NCBI RefSeq assembly: GCF_024297065.1 | Contig: NZ_CP101114.1 | Span: 2,136,501-2,200,500, forward strand | Direction of reading: 5' to 3' | Origin: Bartonella harrusi | Lineage (GTDB): Bacteria; Pseudomonadota; Alphaproteobacteria; Rhizobiales; Rhizobiaceae | Length of the DNA stretch: 64,000 bases | Shown here: piece by piece, positions 1-10,450 of the stretch | Layout: every line of letters begins with the position of its first letter | Numbering within the stretch: the first letter of the stretch is position 1 | The notes under the pieces: generated by a model | Seen by the model: the letters and a program-made list of their open reading frames with translations, nothing else | What the model was told of the DNA's origin: nothing | Database searches by the model: none | Translations under genes and position numbers: made by a program

Positions 1-24
1 GGTTTTTATTGATGAAAATTTTTC

Positions 25-1557
25 TCAAGAATGTACTGTTAATCTTTCGGTACCCAATCGGTAAGAAATAGCTTCCGCGAGATGATGGCGTGATAGGTGG
101 TCGGCTTCTTCGAGATCAGCAATGGTGCGTGCAACTTTAAGAATGCGATGATAGGCGCGTGCAGAAAGGCGCATTTTTTCACTCACATCTCGTAAGAGTT
201 TAGTAGCGTTCTGGTCAGGAACGGCAATTTGTTCGATGATTTTAGCAGGACAATCGCCGTTGGTACGAATATGGTCAAGATCCAATGCTTTAAAACGTTT
301 TTCTTGAATGGCACGACACCGTGCAACACGTTTTGCAACATCACAGCTTTTTTCTGATTGTTCTGGTTGCATAAGATCCATAGCTGTGAGTGCAGGAACA
401 TCAATCCGTAAATCAATTCTATCGAGTAAAGGACCAGAAATACGGGATTGATAGTCAATTTGGCAGCGTATGCCTCTTGCACAAACAATGTCTTTTTCTC
501 CTGCCATACCACATCGACAAGGGTTCATCGCGGCGATGAGTTGGAAGCGGGCAGGATAGCTGATATGATGATTCGCACGGGCGATAACGCATTCTCCACT
601 CTCTAAGGGTTGACGAAGAGAATCGAGGACTTGCGGAGGAAATTCCGGCAATTCATCGAGAAATAAAACACCATTATGCGCCAGTGAAACTTCTCCTGGT
701 CGTCCTTTAAGGCCACCACCGACCATTGCAGCCATGGAAGCAGAATGATGCGGAGCACGAAACGGACAATGGCGTGAAATGCTATTATGAACTGTCTCTC
801 CTGTGATAGAAGCAATCAGAGAAACATCTAAAAGTTCACGACTATCAAGAGGGGGCAAAAGAGAAGGTAAGCGTTGAGCTAACATAGATTTTCCTGCGCC
901 AGGAGGGCCGACAAACAAGAGATTATGCCGCCCAGCGGCGCAAACTTCTAATGCGCGTTTGGCCGTTTTTTGTCCTTTAATTTCGCAAAGATCTGGAAGA
1001 TCGGTTTGAATTGTATATTGGCGTGGTTGTGGACGTTTTTGAATTTGGGTTCCTTTAAAATGATTGACCATGGTAAGAAGCGTTTCGGGAGCAAGAATAT
1101 TCATCTCTTCATGAGCCCATGCTGCTTCAGGTCCACATGAATGGGGACAGATCAGTCCTTTATCGAGTGCTAAAGCTGTCATTGCGGCTGGTAAAACGCC
1201 ATTGACAGCTGTGATAGAACCATCCAATGATAATTCGCCTAGGATAACGTAATCTTGTGCGACTTCAGGAGGAAGAATCCCCATAGCAAGCATTAAGCCT
1301 ACAGCAATTGGCAAATCGTAATGTGATCCTTCTTTAGGTAAATCAGCTGGTGCAAGGTTAATAGTCACACGTTTGTTAGGCAGTGAAAGTCCACAAGCGT
1401 GAAGAGATGCCTGCACCCGTTCACGGCTTTCAGCGATTGCTTTATCCGCTAATCCAACAATGGCCATTCCTATTTTACCAGGGGAAATCATGACCTGTAC
1501 ATCAACAGGCACTGCTTCTAGACCGCAAAAAGCAACAGTTGTAACACGCGCGATCAT
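25..1557 (-). CDS. comM: ComM/YifB-family Mg-chelatase-like AAA+ ATPase
   Basis: The 510-residue product matches the usual length of the ComM/YifB family, hexameric AAA+ helicases that promote branch migration during integration of transformed DNA. Residues about 1-170 form the N-terminal Lon-protease-like ChlI domain. The Walker A motif GPPGAGKS is at 217-224 and a Walker B-type stretch GVLFLDELPEF at about 296-306. The C-terminal part (from about 400) is the Mg-chelatase C-terminal helical domain. The gene ends close to the window edge and is monocistronic as far as can be seen; its 5' end faces the divergent tamA gene across about 380 bases. The ATG start gives the family-typical beginning MIARV. 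The older label 'magnesium chelatase' is misleading, because nothing here suggests tetrapyrrole chemistry. Whether the organism is naturally competent cannot be judged from this gene. Confidence 0.93.
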   Translation of the reverse strand: MIARVTTVAFCGLEAVPVDVQVMISPGKIGMAIVGLADKAIAESRERVQASLHACGLSLPNKRVTINLAPADLPKEGSHYDLPIAVGLMLAMGILPPEVAQDYVILGELSLDGSITAVNGVLPAAMTALALDKGLICPHSCGPEAAWAHEEMNILAPETLLTMVNHFKGTQIQKRPQPRQYTIQTDLPDLCEIKGQKTAKRALEVCAAGRHNLLFVGPPGAGKSMLAQRLPSLLPPLDSRELLDVSLIASITGETVHNSISRHCPFRAPHHSASMAAMVGGGLKGRPGEVSLAHNGVLFLDELPEFPPQVLDSLRQPLESGECVIARANHHISYPARFQLIAAMNPCRCGMAGEKDIVCARGIRCQIDYQSRISGPLLDRIDLRIDVPALTAMDLMQPEQSEKSCDVAKRVARCRAIQEKRFKALDLDHIRTNGDCPAKIIEQIAVPDQNATKLLRDVSEKMRLSARAYHRILKVARTIADLEEADHLSRHHLAEAISYRLGTERLTVHS

Positions 1558-1939
1558 CAGTTTATTTTCCCCCTTTCAGCTTAGCAGAGACAAGCATATC
1601 TCTCCATAAAAATCAAGCAGACTCTATGGTTTTTGGAGTGAAGAGATCTATATACCTGTGAAAGCTTTTTAGTGTAATTGTGAAAAATAATTTGCACAAA
1701 TTTAACCATGATTACATGCGGTTAAATAAAACATTTATAATGCGTTAAGTGAATATGGTAGGAAAAAAGCAGCAAGGCTGTTTGTGTTGCATAGCAATGC
1801 TGAATTTTTAAATATTAAGAGAAGGAAAAGCTATGCTTTAAAAGCAAAGAATGTGATTAAACATGTGAAATATCTAGAACAAGGTATATTTATCTTTTTT
1901 GTTTGACGCTATTTATAGTACAAGATGATGTGAAGTGTA
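1558..1939. other. intergenic region between comM and tamA
   Basis: About 380 AT-rich bases separate the divergent comM and tamA genes. I see no open frame with coding character, no tRNA and no clear hairpin terminator. A TTGACG hexamer lies at 1903-1908, but no good -10 follows at standard spacing, so no promoter is called. Confidence 0.4.
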
Positions 1940-3919
1940 TTGAAGGTATCTGATTTGATGGTATATCAGGTGGGCGTTTTTTTTAAATCAGGGACCATAC
2001 GCAATCTATTGATAGGTCTATGCTTCGCTTGTGCTTTTCCACAACCACTTGCGGCGTTTGAACTGTTTGGTATTCCTCTTTTTGGTCAAAAGAAAGCAAA
2101 TTCCTCTTCGTATAATGGCAACGCTACGGAGAAATTTTATAAAGTTGATGTTGTTGCACCACAGGGAGCACCATCAGAAGGGATTAAAATCGTTAAAGCT
2201 GTATCTTCTCTTGTTGCTGATCAAGATAAAGCATTTAATTCTTCTGGTTTATTAGCAAAAGCGCGTTCAGATTATCGGACAATTCTCTCTGCTCTTTATG
2301 CTGATGGGCGTTATGGTGGTGTTATTAGTATTCAGATTAATGGGTTAGAAGTTGCTGATTTAAGTCCGGTAACTCAGCTTCCCAGACAATCTCATATTGT
2401 TATTACGATTGATGCTGGCCCCCAATATGTTTTTAGTACCGCAAGCGTTGATAAAGTTGCTCCATTTGTAAAATATAAAACCAAGAGAATGCCTAAAATT
2501 GAAAAATTGGGTTATAAAGTTGGGACTATTGCCAAATCTGAAACCATTTTAAAAGCGGAACGATGGGCGATTGAAGGGTGGCGTCGACAAGGTTATGCTA
2601 AGGCTCAAGTTATGAAGAGTGAGGTCGTTGCTGATCATGCTACCCATCTCATTGATGCGCAGATTACTGTTGATCCTGGACAAGAAGCTTATTATGGCCC
2701 TTTACGGGTGCGTAATATTAGTAAGAAGCCAAGTGTAGACTCAGCCTATATTGCATGGATGACGGGGTTGAAAGAAGGTCAAAAATACGACTCTGATGCA
2801 TTAGCCAAGGCGAATGAAAGACTTACACGACTTAATGTTTTTCGTGCTATGAATATACGTGAAGCGGATACAATAAATCCTGATGGTAGTTTACCGCTTA
2901 CACTTGTCTTAGAAGAACGTAAACCACGTCGTTTTGGTGTGGGTGGTAGCTATTCAACATTAGATGGTACTGGTTTTGAAGCTTATTGGATGCATAACAA
3001 TCTTTTTGGTCACGCGGAACATCTTAAAATGGAGACGAAAATAAGCGGTATTGGCAGAAAAAAAGAAAAATCATATAATCTAAAGAATTTTGATTATCTT
3101 CTTGGCGGTATCTTTATAAAGCCTGGTATATTCACTCCTGATACAGACTTGAGGTCAGAACTGAAAATACAGCAAGAGGTTCTAGATAATTACACAACAA
3201 AAGCCATCAAAGGGAAGTTGGGCCTAACGCATATCTTTAATGGAAATCTATCGGGACAAGTTGCTGTAGAAGTTTCCAATGGTTATTCACGCGATATCTA
3301 TTTTGGGAGCCGTAATTTTACAATGATAGGCTTACCAACTAGTTTGATTTACGATAGTCGTAATAATAAGCTCAATGCGACAAAAGGTTTGTACGGTGAA
3401 GTGTTTATTGAACCTTTTTATGAAATACGTTCGCACAATTTTGTAACAAAAATGACTGTAGAAGGTCGTTCTTACTGGGCACTAGATGAAAAAGAACGTT
3501 TTGTTTTTGCCGCACGAGCAAAGCTTGGTACAATTCTGGGGAGTGATACAGCACACGTTCCTTCGGATACGCTCTTTTTTGCTGGAGGTGGGGGGTCTGT
3601 CCGTGGTTATGCTTATCGCAATATTGGGATCAAAATAGATAATGACGCTGTTGTTGGTGGGCGATCACTTGTTGAGGGTACAACAGAGTTACGTTTTTCT
3701 TTAAATGATAAGATAGGGCTTGTTAGTTTTCTTGATGGAGGATTGGTGGGGGAAAAGGCGCGATTTGATTTTTCTCAAAAGATTAAATGGGGAGTCGGTA
3801 TTGGAGGTCGTTATATGACAAGTCTTGGGCCTTTGCGCGTTGATTTAGCTTTTCCTCTTAAGAGAGAAAAAGGCGATCCTCGCATCGGTTTTTATGTGGG
3901 AATAGGACAAGCATTTTAA
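1940..3919 (+). CDS. tamA: TamA-like Omp85-family outer-membrane assembly protein
   Basis: Outer-membrane component of the translocation and assembly module, which works with TamB to place autotransporters and other beta-barrel proteins in the outer membrane. The first about 40 residues contain a hydrophobic stretch and an AAA-type cleavage region (QPLAAFELF), consistent with a Sec signal peptide. Residues about 50-330 hold POTRA-like repeats. The C-terminal half is a BamA/Omp85 beta-barrel with the GGGGSVRGY-type motif (about residues 550-560) and a terminal phenylalanine, typical of outer-membrane barrels. The coordinate given starts at a TTG; an ATG six codons downstream (1958) is an equally good start. 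The stop codon TAA shares its last base with the ATG of tamB, so the two genes are translationally coupled. It could be called generically an Omp85 protein, but adjacency to tamB makes TamA the best name. Confidence 0.9.
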   Translation: MKVSDLMVYQVGVFFKSGTIRNLLIGLCFACAFPQPLAAFELFGIPLFGQKKANSSSYNGNATEKFYKVDVVAPQGAPSEGIKIVKAVSSLVADQDKAFNSSGLLAKARSDYRTILSALYADGRYGGVISIQINGLEVADLSPVTQLPRQSHIVITIDAGPQYVFSTASVDKVAPFVKYKTKRMPKIEKLGYKVGTIAKSETILKAERWAIEGWRRQGYAKAQVMKSEVVADHATHLIDAQITVDPGQEAYYGPLRVRNISKKPSVDSAYIAWMTGLKEGQKYDSDALAKANERLTRLNVFRAMNIREADTINPDGSLPLTLVLEERKPRRFGVGGSYSTLDGTGFEAYWMHNNLFGHAEHLKMETKISGIGRKKEKSYNLKNFDYLLGGIFIKPGIFTPDTDLRSELKIQQEVLDNYTTKAIKGKLGLTHIFNGNLSGQVAVEVSNGYSRDIYFGSRNFTMIGLPTSLIYDSRNNKLNATKGLYGEVFIEPFYEIRSHNFVTKMTVEGRSYWALDEKERFVFAARAKLGTILGSDTAHVPSDTLFFAGGGGSVRGYAYRNIGIKIDNDAVVGGRSLVEGTTELRFSLNDKIGLVSFLDGGLVGEKARFDFSQKIKWGVGIGGRYMTSLGPLRVDLAFPLKREKGDPRIGFYVGIGQAF

Positions 3920-6900
3920 TGAAAAAAACTGTACGTTTATCGGCTTTCTTATTTGGATTTTTATTTTTTTTGCTCAGTGTTCTTGTTTTTGCGCAAAGAG
4001 GCAATTCATCCGCTAGAGAAATAACAGAGGATAATCGCTCATGGTTTATTTCTTTGATTGAACGCAGGCTTTCAGCGCCTAATCGTCAAGTTCGGTTTCA
4101 TAATGTGCGAGGAGCACTGTCTTCTCAAACATCAATTGATACGATTACTGTGAGTGATAAAAAAGGTGTATGGCTTAAAATTACCAATGCTAAAATGGAT
4201 TGGAACCGCTTATCGTTGCTGAGGGGGCGCATGGATATTAACCAGCTTTCTCTGGAAAAGATTACAGTTTTACGAAAACCACAAGGCAATTCTTCTTTCA
4301 TGTCTTCTCTGGAAGTGAAGAAGTTTTCTTTACCAAAATTGCCCCTTGCCATTTCTATCGATACGTTTACCGCTCAACATGTGATGTTTGAACAGGAGCT
4401 TTATGATTTTTTTGCTGATATATCCTTAAAAGGGAGCCTCACTTTAGCCAATGGTGTTTTTGATGCTGATTTGGCAGCGCGTCGTCTAGATGCACAGGGA
4501 TCTTTTTCCATTTTAACGAAAATATCCAAGAGCAATCGTACAGCAAAAATTGATATTTCTGCTGATGAACCGCAAAATGGTATTTTGGTGAATGTTTTTA
4601 AAATTGAAGAGCGTCCGGCATTAAATTTTACCATTAAAGGGGACGGTACGTTTGATGATTTGCCTATCAAACTTTCTTTAAAAGTTGATCACCATCCTAT
4701 TTTAAAGGGTGATGTGATGCTTGCAAGTGTTGCAGAAGAGCACAGTCTTTCTACTAAACTCGTGGGCACGCTTAGCTCTTTAATGTCCCCTCAATATCGG
4801 AGTCTTTTTGCATCTGATGTCACGTTAAAAGCAGAGGCAAGAATGACAGAAAAAGGCGTGACACACCTTGATCATATGGTGATTGAGGGTAAAGCGATGA
4901 ATGTTGTGGCCAATGCTGTAATAACAGCAGATGGATTTTTGCGGCGCCTTTTTATTGATGGCAAAATGGCTCTTGATAAGGAAAATGGAGCGATGCGTTT
5001 AACAACATCAGAAGGACTGATGCATGCTGATAATCTTGCTTTGAATATTGACTATGGTCGTGAGGGGCAACAATCGTGGAATGGTCAGCTTGTTTTACAT
5101 CATTTGCGCAATAAAAATATTCATATTAATGATGCACTTTTTGTTATGGGGGGAGTGAGCGAGAATCTTGATAATCCAGCTTCTCGTCACGTCGGCATTC
5201 AGGTTAAGGGAACGCTTCGAGGAATTGAAAACAGTAAAGGCACGCGGATAGAGGGTCTCGGACAAACAGTTGATGTACATCTAGATACAGATATTGTTTC
5301 TCGAAATCCCGTTTTGATTCATGATTTTAGTGTTACGGGTCAGGGTTTTTCTGCTTGGTTAAAAGGGAAAATAGATCACTTTGTTTTTAAAGGTGATCTT
5401 GGTTTAAAAGCACAAACACTCGTTCCTTTCAGCGTATTGAGTAAACAGCCGCTCTCTGGGAGTGCAGATATTAAAGCCAAGGGAAAGATCGGCTTGATCG
5501 ATGGTATTTTTGATCTGGAATTATCAGGGATGGCCGATAATATGCAAATAGGCACAGACTTTTTCAATCGTTTATTGAAAGGAAAAATGACCCTTTCAGG
5601 TGGTATTGCCCACAACAAGATAGGTTTAATGTTACGTCATTTGGATTTGAAAAATCAATATGCAAGCATAAAGGCAGATGGTCATTTTTCAAGTGAGAAC
5701 GCTAAGATGGATTTGTCTGCTCAAATATCTGATCTCACCAGAGTGGATCCAAGAATAAAGGGTACGCTCACAATTCATAGTACTGCGAGAGGGCGCAATA
5801 ATCTTATAAAATTTAGCACACAGGCTCACGTTACTGAAGCGTTTTTAATGGGGGAAAAACTTCAAAAGACAACGCTCACGATGCAAACGTTCATGGATAA
5901 TACATTATCGGTCCCTTCTTTAACAGGTTCGATAAAGGGTGAAGGAACTTTTGCTAAGAAGCCATTATCTTTATCTGTTTCTTTTAAGGATTCTAATCAC
6001 ATTCGAAAACTTGAAAATATCGACATTAAAGGGGGAAGCGCAAAAATAACAGGTAATCTTTCTCAAACAGAAGGTTTGGTGAAAGGCGTTATGCATATTG
6101 ATGCTGATGATATTTCAGATCTTGCTGCGTTATTTTTGCAGGAAGGCAGTGGAAAGGTAAAAGGAGACTTTATTTTTGATGAACAAAATGGCAAACAAAA
6201 AGCGAATTTAAAGGCGCATATTAGCCGTTTAAGTTTTGCAAAAAATAAAATTAAAAAATTGGAAGTCAAAGCAGATATATTTGATCCTTTTGGCAGGGCA
6301 CAGCTTGAAGGTTTTATCAATGCAGAGCATGTCCAAACGCCTTTGATGATGGTTAATCATTTAAATGCTCAGGCCAATAGAAAGAATGGGCAAACAGCAT
6401 TTACTGTTCAAGCGATGTTGCATAATAACACAAATGCACAGCTTTCTGGACGTATGACTATAGTAGGACTTCCAGAAGGTATAAAACGAGAAGTGCAGAT
6501 TGAAACGATAGATGTGAAACAATCCAATCTTCACATGACATTACCTCAATCGGCTACAGTCATTTTTGATAAAGACGGAATGACGGTAAATGAATTAGAG
6601 ATTGCGGTCAATGGGGGTAAGATTAAGCTTGCAGGCAATGTTCAAGAGACTGTTAATCTGCAGCTTGCAATGAATGCACTTCCTGTTGCTTTAGTTAATC
6701 TATGGAAATCTAATCTTGGAGCGGCTGGTACTGTAACAGGGCAAGTGATGATTCGAGGTCATTTAAAAAAACCTGATATAACTTACGATATCAAAGGTGA
6801 AGGGCTGACAACCCTTGCTCTTCAAGATAAGAAAATCATGCCTTTTATGCTTACGGCTACAGGTAAAACAATAGATGAAAATCTGAATTTGAATGCAAAT

Positions 6901-8565
6901 TTAACAGGGGAGGGAGTACAAGCACAAGCTAAGGGAAGTATATCTTTAGAGAAGAACAAACTTGATCTGCATGTGAATTTGCAAGATTTGTCTGCACATG
7001 TCGTTAATAGTTTTATTGAAAAGCAAGCGCTTGAAGGAACGATTATAGGCAAGGCCGATATTGGTGGAACAATAAAGGATCCATCTGCTGATTTTGAACT
7101 TTCTAGTCAAAGCTTTACCGCTATGACGCATAAAGGACCTCTGTTGATTAATATGCATGCTCGTGGTTCTTACAAAAAATCGATTGTTCATATTGAGAAT
7201 GTGCAAGCCACAGGAGATAAAGGACTCGATCTTTCCATTAATGGGCCTGTTTCTTTAAAGGGTTCAGCAACTAAATTGAACGTTAAGGGAACAATGCCGC
7301 TTGCTTTTATAGATTTTTTGTTAGCTAAACGTGGTGCACATGTAACCGGTACAGCGAGAATTGATACAACTCTACAAGGAATATTATCACAACCACAATT
7401 GCTAGGAAATTTTTCTGTAGCCAATGGTAGTTTTTTTGATTCAAAAACAAACTTGGGATTGAACAATATCACAATTGAGGGCAAACTAAATGGCGACCAT
7501 ATTCTTCTAGAAAAAGCGTTAGCTTCTTCTTCGGACGGAGGAAAATTATCCGTTTCAGGCCGTATCTCTAATGATCTACAACCAGATTTGATATTTGATC
7601 TTGATCATGCCAATTATAACGATGGTTCGATGGTTTTTGCAACATTGTCAGGAAAGATGACAATGACGGGTCATTTTTTAGATAATCTTATTATTGGTGG
7701 TGATATCACAGTTGAAAAAGCTGAAGTTTTGGTTCCTGATCATTTTCAAAATGCAAAGTTTCTTGATATTAAAAATAAGAATTTAACAAAATCGATTAAA
7801 AAAACACTTGAACGTGCTGAAGTTAAAAGCTCTGGGCAAAGCCGTGATGCTTCTCAAGAATCTTCTTCTGTTATGCTGTTAAATATGCGGATTAATGCGC
7901 GCAATCAATTTTTTGTACGTGGGCGAGGGTTAGACACTGAACTGGGAGGACGTATCAATATAGCGGGTCCATTAAATGATGTTCATCCTGTTGGTGAATT
8001 TCAGATGATTCGTGGGCGTTTTGATATTCTTTCACAGCGTCTCAATTTCGATCAGGGACAAGCGAGTTTTAGTGGAAATCTTAATCCTACCGTTTATTTT
8101 GTGGCAAACAAAAACAGTGGTGATATTCGTGTCACTGTTACTGTAAGCGGAACAATTGATGATATTGATGTTCATTTTTCTTCACAACCTAATTTGCCGC
8201 AAGATGAAGTTTTGGCGCGTTTAATTTTCAATCGCTCTCTTAGCGAATTATCGCCATTTCAGATTGCACAGCTTGCGGCAGCAGCAGCGGAACTTGCTGG
8301 TGCTTCTAATACATCCTTATTGAACACTCTACGCTCTAAAATTGGTCTTGATGATCTTGATGTGATCGTTGATGAAAAGGGCAATACGGGCTTACGCGTT
8401 GGACGCTATATACACAACAACATTTATTTAGGCTTTGAGGCGGGATCAGGTGGAAGGACAAAAGGAACAATTAATTTGGATATTTCACGTCATCTCAAAG
8501 CTAAAGGTGCGGTAGGGAATGAAAAGAATTCTAGCATTGGTATATTTTATGAAAAAGACTATTAG
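3919..8565 (+). CDS. tamB: TamB-like translocation and assembly module inner-membrane protein
   Basis: A 1548-residue protein with a single N-terminal membrane anchor (about residues 8-25), followed by a very long beta-rich region rich in G-x-hydrophobic repeats. It ends in the conserved TamB/DUF490 domain (about 1150-1548), which includes the segment RVGRYIHNNIYLGFEAG. This is the AsmA/bridge-like lipid-transfer superfamily: a periplasm-spanning protein that links the inner membrane to TamA and is implicated in beta-barrel assembly and phospholipid transport. The start overlaps the tamA stop by one base, indicating an operon. Length is somewhat above the E. coli protein (about 1260 residues) but normal for rhizobial relatives. 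No frameshift is visible over the 4.6 kb. Confidence 0.9.
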   Translation: MKKTVRLSAFLFGFLFFLLSVLVFAQRGNSSAREITEDNRSWFISLIERRLSAPNRQVRFHNVRGALSSQTSIDTITVSDKKGVWLKITNAKMDWNRLSLLRGRMDINQLSLEKITVLRKPQGNSSFMSSLEVKKFSLPKLPLAISIDTFTAQHVMFEQELYDFFADISLKGSLTLANGVFDADLAARRLDAQGSFSILTKISKSNRTAKIDISADEPQNGILVNVFKIEERPALNFTIKGDGTFDDLPIKLSLKVDHHPILKGDVMLASVAEEHSLSTKLVGTLSSLMSPQYRSLFASDVTLKAEARMTEKGVTHLDHMVIEGKAMNVVANAVITADGFLRRLFIDGKMALDKENGAMRLTTSEGLMHADNLALNIDYGREGQQSWNGQLVLHHLRNKNIHINDALFVMGGVSENLDNPASRHVGIQVKGTLRGIENSKGTRIEGLGQTVDVHLDTDIVSRNPVLIHDFSVTGQGFSAWLKGKIDHFVFKGDLGLKAQTLVPFSVLSKQPLSGSADIKAKGKIGLIDGIFDLELSGMADNMQIGTDFFNRLLKGKMTLSGGIAHNKIGLMLRHLDLKNQYASIKADGHFSSENAKMDLSAQISDLTRVDPRIKGTLTIHSTARGRNNLIKFSTQAHVTEAFLMGEKLQKTTLTMQTFMDNTLSVPSLTGSIKGEGTFAKKPLSLSVSFKDSNHIRKLENIDIKGGSAKITGNLSQTEGLVKGVMHIDADDISDLAALFLQEGSGKVKGDFIFDEQNGKQKANLKAHISRLSFAKNKIKKLEVKADIFDPFGRAQLEGFINAEHVQTPLMMVNHLNAQANRKNGQTAFTVQAMLHNNTNAQLSGRMTIVGLPEGIKREVQIETIDVKQSNLHMTLPQSATVIFDKDGMTVNELEIAVNGGKIKLAGNVQETVNLQLAMNALPVALVNLWKSNLGAAGTVTGQVMIRGHLKKPDITYDIKGEGLTTLALQDKKIMPFMLTATGKTIDENLNLNANLTGEGVQAQAKGSISLEKNKLDLHVNLQDLSAHVVNSFIEKQALEGTIIGKADIGGTIKDPSADFELSSQSFTAMTHKGPLLINMHARGSYKKSIVHIENVQATGDKGLDLSINGPVSLKGSATKLNVKGTMPLAFIDFLLAKRGAHVTGTARIDTTLQGILSQPQLLGNFSVANGSFFDSKTNLGLNNITIEGKLNGDHILLEKALASSSDGGKLSVSGRISNDLQPDLIFDLDHANYNDGSMVFATLSGKMTMTGHFLDNLIIGGDITVEKAEVLVPDHFQNAKFLDIKNKNLTKSIKKTLERAEVKSSGQSRDASQESSSVMLLNMRINARNQFFVRGRGLDTELGGRINIAGPLNDVHPVGEFQMIRGRFDILSQRLNFDQGQASFSGNLNPTVYFVANKNSGDIRVTVTVSGTIDDIDVHFSSQPNLPQDEVLARLIFNRSLSELSPFQIAQLAAAAAELAGASNTSLLNTLRSKIGLDDLDVIVDEKGNTGLRVGRYIHNNIYLGFEAGSGGRTKGTINLDISRHLKAKGAVGNEKNSSIGIFYEKDY

Positions 8566-8673
8566 AAATTGAAACTCTGAAGTCCAATTGCTTAAGTTTT
8601 TTCTACCTTATTCCCTAAATTATAGGAAGTTTGAAGCGTAAACCAAAATTCTATAAAAGAAATTTTTATCGAA

Positions 8674-9856
8674 TCATGAGAAGATGTATCTGAAGCGTTT
8701 GATTTTTTTACCACGTTTTCTGATGAAGGAGAGCCTATCATTGAGAGCAGCATGTCTTTGTTCTAAATAATCAGTACGACGATAGGCACGCTCTACTTTA
8801 CCCCCGATCGTATGACCTAGAATGGTTTCTGCTACCTCAAAAGGAGCATCCGTTGTTTCTGCGAGTCAATCGCGTAAACTAGAGCGAAAACCATGCGGAT
8901 AAACTTCAAGTCCAGTTTTTTTCATATAATGTAACATGCACCAAACAGAAAGGGGACCATGACCTGATGCAGAAAAAAAGAAATCATTACGAGACATTAA
9001 GCGCGCTTGTTTCAAAATTTCTAATGCTTCAGATGATAAAGGCACGCGAAATTCTGTTGTAGCATTACGCCTTCCTTTCATATTTTCAGCAGGAATAATC
9101 CATATATTCCCATCAATCTGATCTTTATGAATATGACACAAGTAATTGCTACGAACACCTGTCAAAATAAGCAAACGCAAAGCCAATTGTGTTAGAGTTT
9201 GTGTTTTGCAAAGTGTTTTATAAAAATCCGGAACACTTCTCCAATCCATTGCTGGTCTATTCGTAGCTTTATGACGTTGTTTGCCTAACAAGGCTTTTGC
9301 TTTTTCTGTCACTTGTAAATCAACATCCAATCCCATTGCAGCAGCATGTTTGAGATAGAAATTAAGGCGGTTTAGTGCTTTATAGGCAGTCCCAGCTTTT
9401 GTGTGTCAGATGGGAGCAAGCGTATTGCGTATATCTGTTTGGGTAATTTCTGAAACCGGTATACAATCTAATTTAGGAAGAATATGAAGTTTTAAAGGTG
9501 AAAACCACTCAGCATTTTTACCATCTTCTTTTAATTCAGCTTTACGGTTTTCAAAAGCATCGAGAGCAATATCTTTTAAATAATGGAGATTGCGCATTGC
9601 TTCACGCTTTTGTTTATCGCGTTCTTTAATGGGGTCACGACCCTCACGAAGAACAAAACGCCATTGGGTTGTACATTCACGGGTTTTTTTTAAAGAGATA
9701 TCTTTTAAGGCACCGATGCCCATCTTACGACGCCGCCCGTGGATGATATATCGATAAATCCTCTGAGCACCACCATCTTTACGCTCATGAAGGTGCAAAC
9801 CGGCACCATCACCAGCCCCAAATGTTGCGATAACCCTTGTTATTTAGACGATTCAC
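8674..9856 (-). pseudogene. tyrosine-recombinase phage integrase, interrupted by two TGA codons and a 5' frameshift
   Basis: A P4-type tyrosine integrase read on the minus strand. Three open segments in one frame (9798-9406, 9405-8866, 8865-8674) are separated by TGA codons at about 9406-9408 and 8866-8868. Each TGA sits where a tryptophan is expected (LAPI-W-HTKAG and SLRD-W-LAETT). The catalytic set is otherwise present: Arg in LTGVR, HGFR, LGHTIGG, and the tyrosine in RRTDYLEQ. At the 5' end a probable initiation site is a GTG (9854-9856) preceded by AAAGGAGC, but the first about 15 codons are out of frame with the rest (reading VIATFGAGDGAG in the body frame), so a small indel is also present. 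The mutations are few, so inactivation looks recent. Another decayed integrase of the same family lies at about 37.6-38.6 kb, which supports an old phage or island family rather than a host recombinase. Confidence 0.85.
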
Positions 9857-10450
9857 TAAAGGCCATTTTTGCTCCTTTCTTTAGAGTTTTCTACCCACAT
9901 GATAACCCCGCTTATGATGTGCAGAAACATCTTTTTGATTGATTGAACATAAGAGGATTTGAGATGAGAGAATCTTACAATATTCTTGTCTCTCATTCAA
10001 CATGCAAAATGATGAATTATCGTTATAAATCAATGTATTGTAGTGCTACTAATGTGTATATCTTGCACATCTCTGGTTGTTTTAATCTTATTTTATGATG
10101 TTGCTTATGAATAAATGGTAGAATACAAGATCTATGCGTTACCACTTTTTTTTACAATCATAAGCTAGTGGCTAGCGTCATTATTCTATTTGTCAGCCTA
10201 CAATGTAAAAATGCCTAGATTTATAGAAATAACTCATCATTTTGCATGTTGAATGAGAGACACGAATATCCTAGGATTCTTTCATTTAAAACCTGCTTAT
10301 GTTGAAACAATCAAAATCATCCTCTTGTACATCACAAGTGAAATTATCGCGTGGATAAAAACACGAGAAGAAAGGCATAAAAATGTCTTAATGGATCGTC
10401 TGAATGTAAGGGTTATCGCAACATTTGGGGCTGGTGATGGTGCCAGCTTA
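9795..10450. repeat. long imperfect inverted repeat made from the integrase 5' region
   Basis: The arms are about 9795-10046 and about 10205-10450, and they align as reverse complements over most of their length. The best block is 9983-10019 against 10232-10268, where CTCTCATTCAACATGCAAAA pairs with its exact complement. The outer ends carry the integrase N-terminal codons (VIATFGAGDGA readable on minus near 9810-9840 and on plus near 10415-10443). The central unpaired spacer is about 150-200 bases. The plus-oriented arm leads into no integrase body. An ORF could be drawn at 10253-10504 on the plus strand, but it is a by-product of this repeat. Confidence 0.8.

Noticed and set aside
1903..1930. 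tamA promoter based on TTGACG
   Set aside because: No acceptable -10 hexamer at 16-18 bases; only a poor ATGATG is found.
8674..9856. TGA recoding as tryptophan in the integrase
   Set aside because: Other genes in the window (for example dapE and dnaJ neighbours) use TGA or TAA as ordinary stops and TGG for Trp, and the integrase also carries a 5' frameshift; simple decay explains it better.
9739..9942. 67-residue plus-strand ORF over the integrase start
   Set aside because: Antisense shadow of the integrase pseudogene with no independent support.
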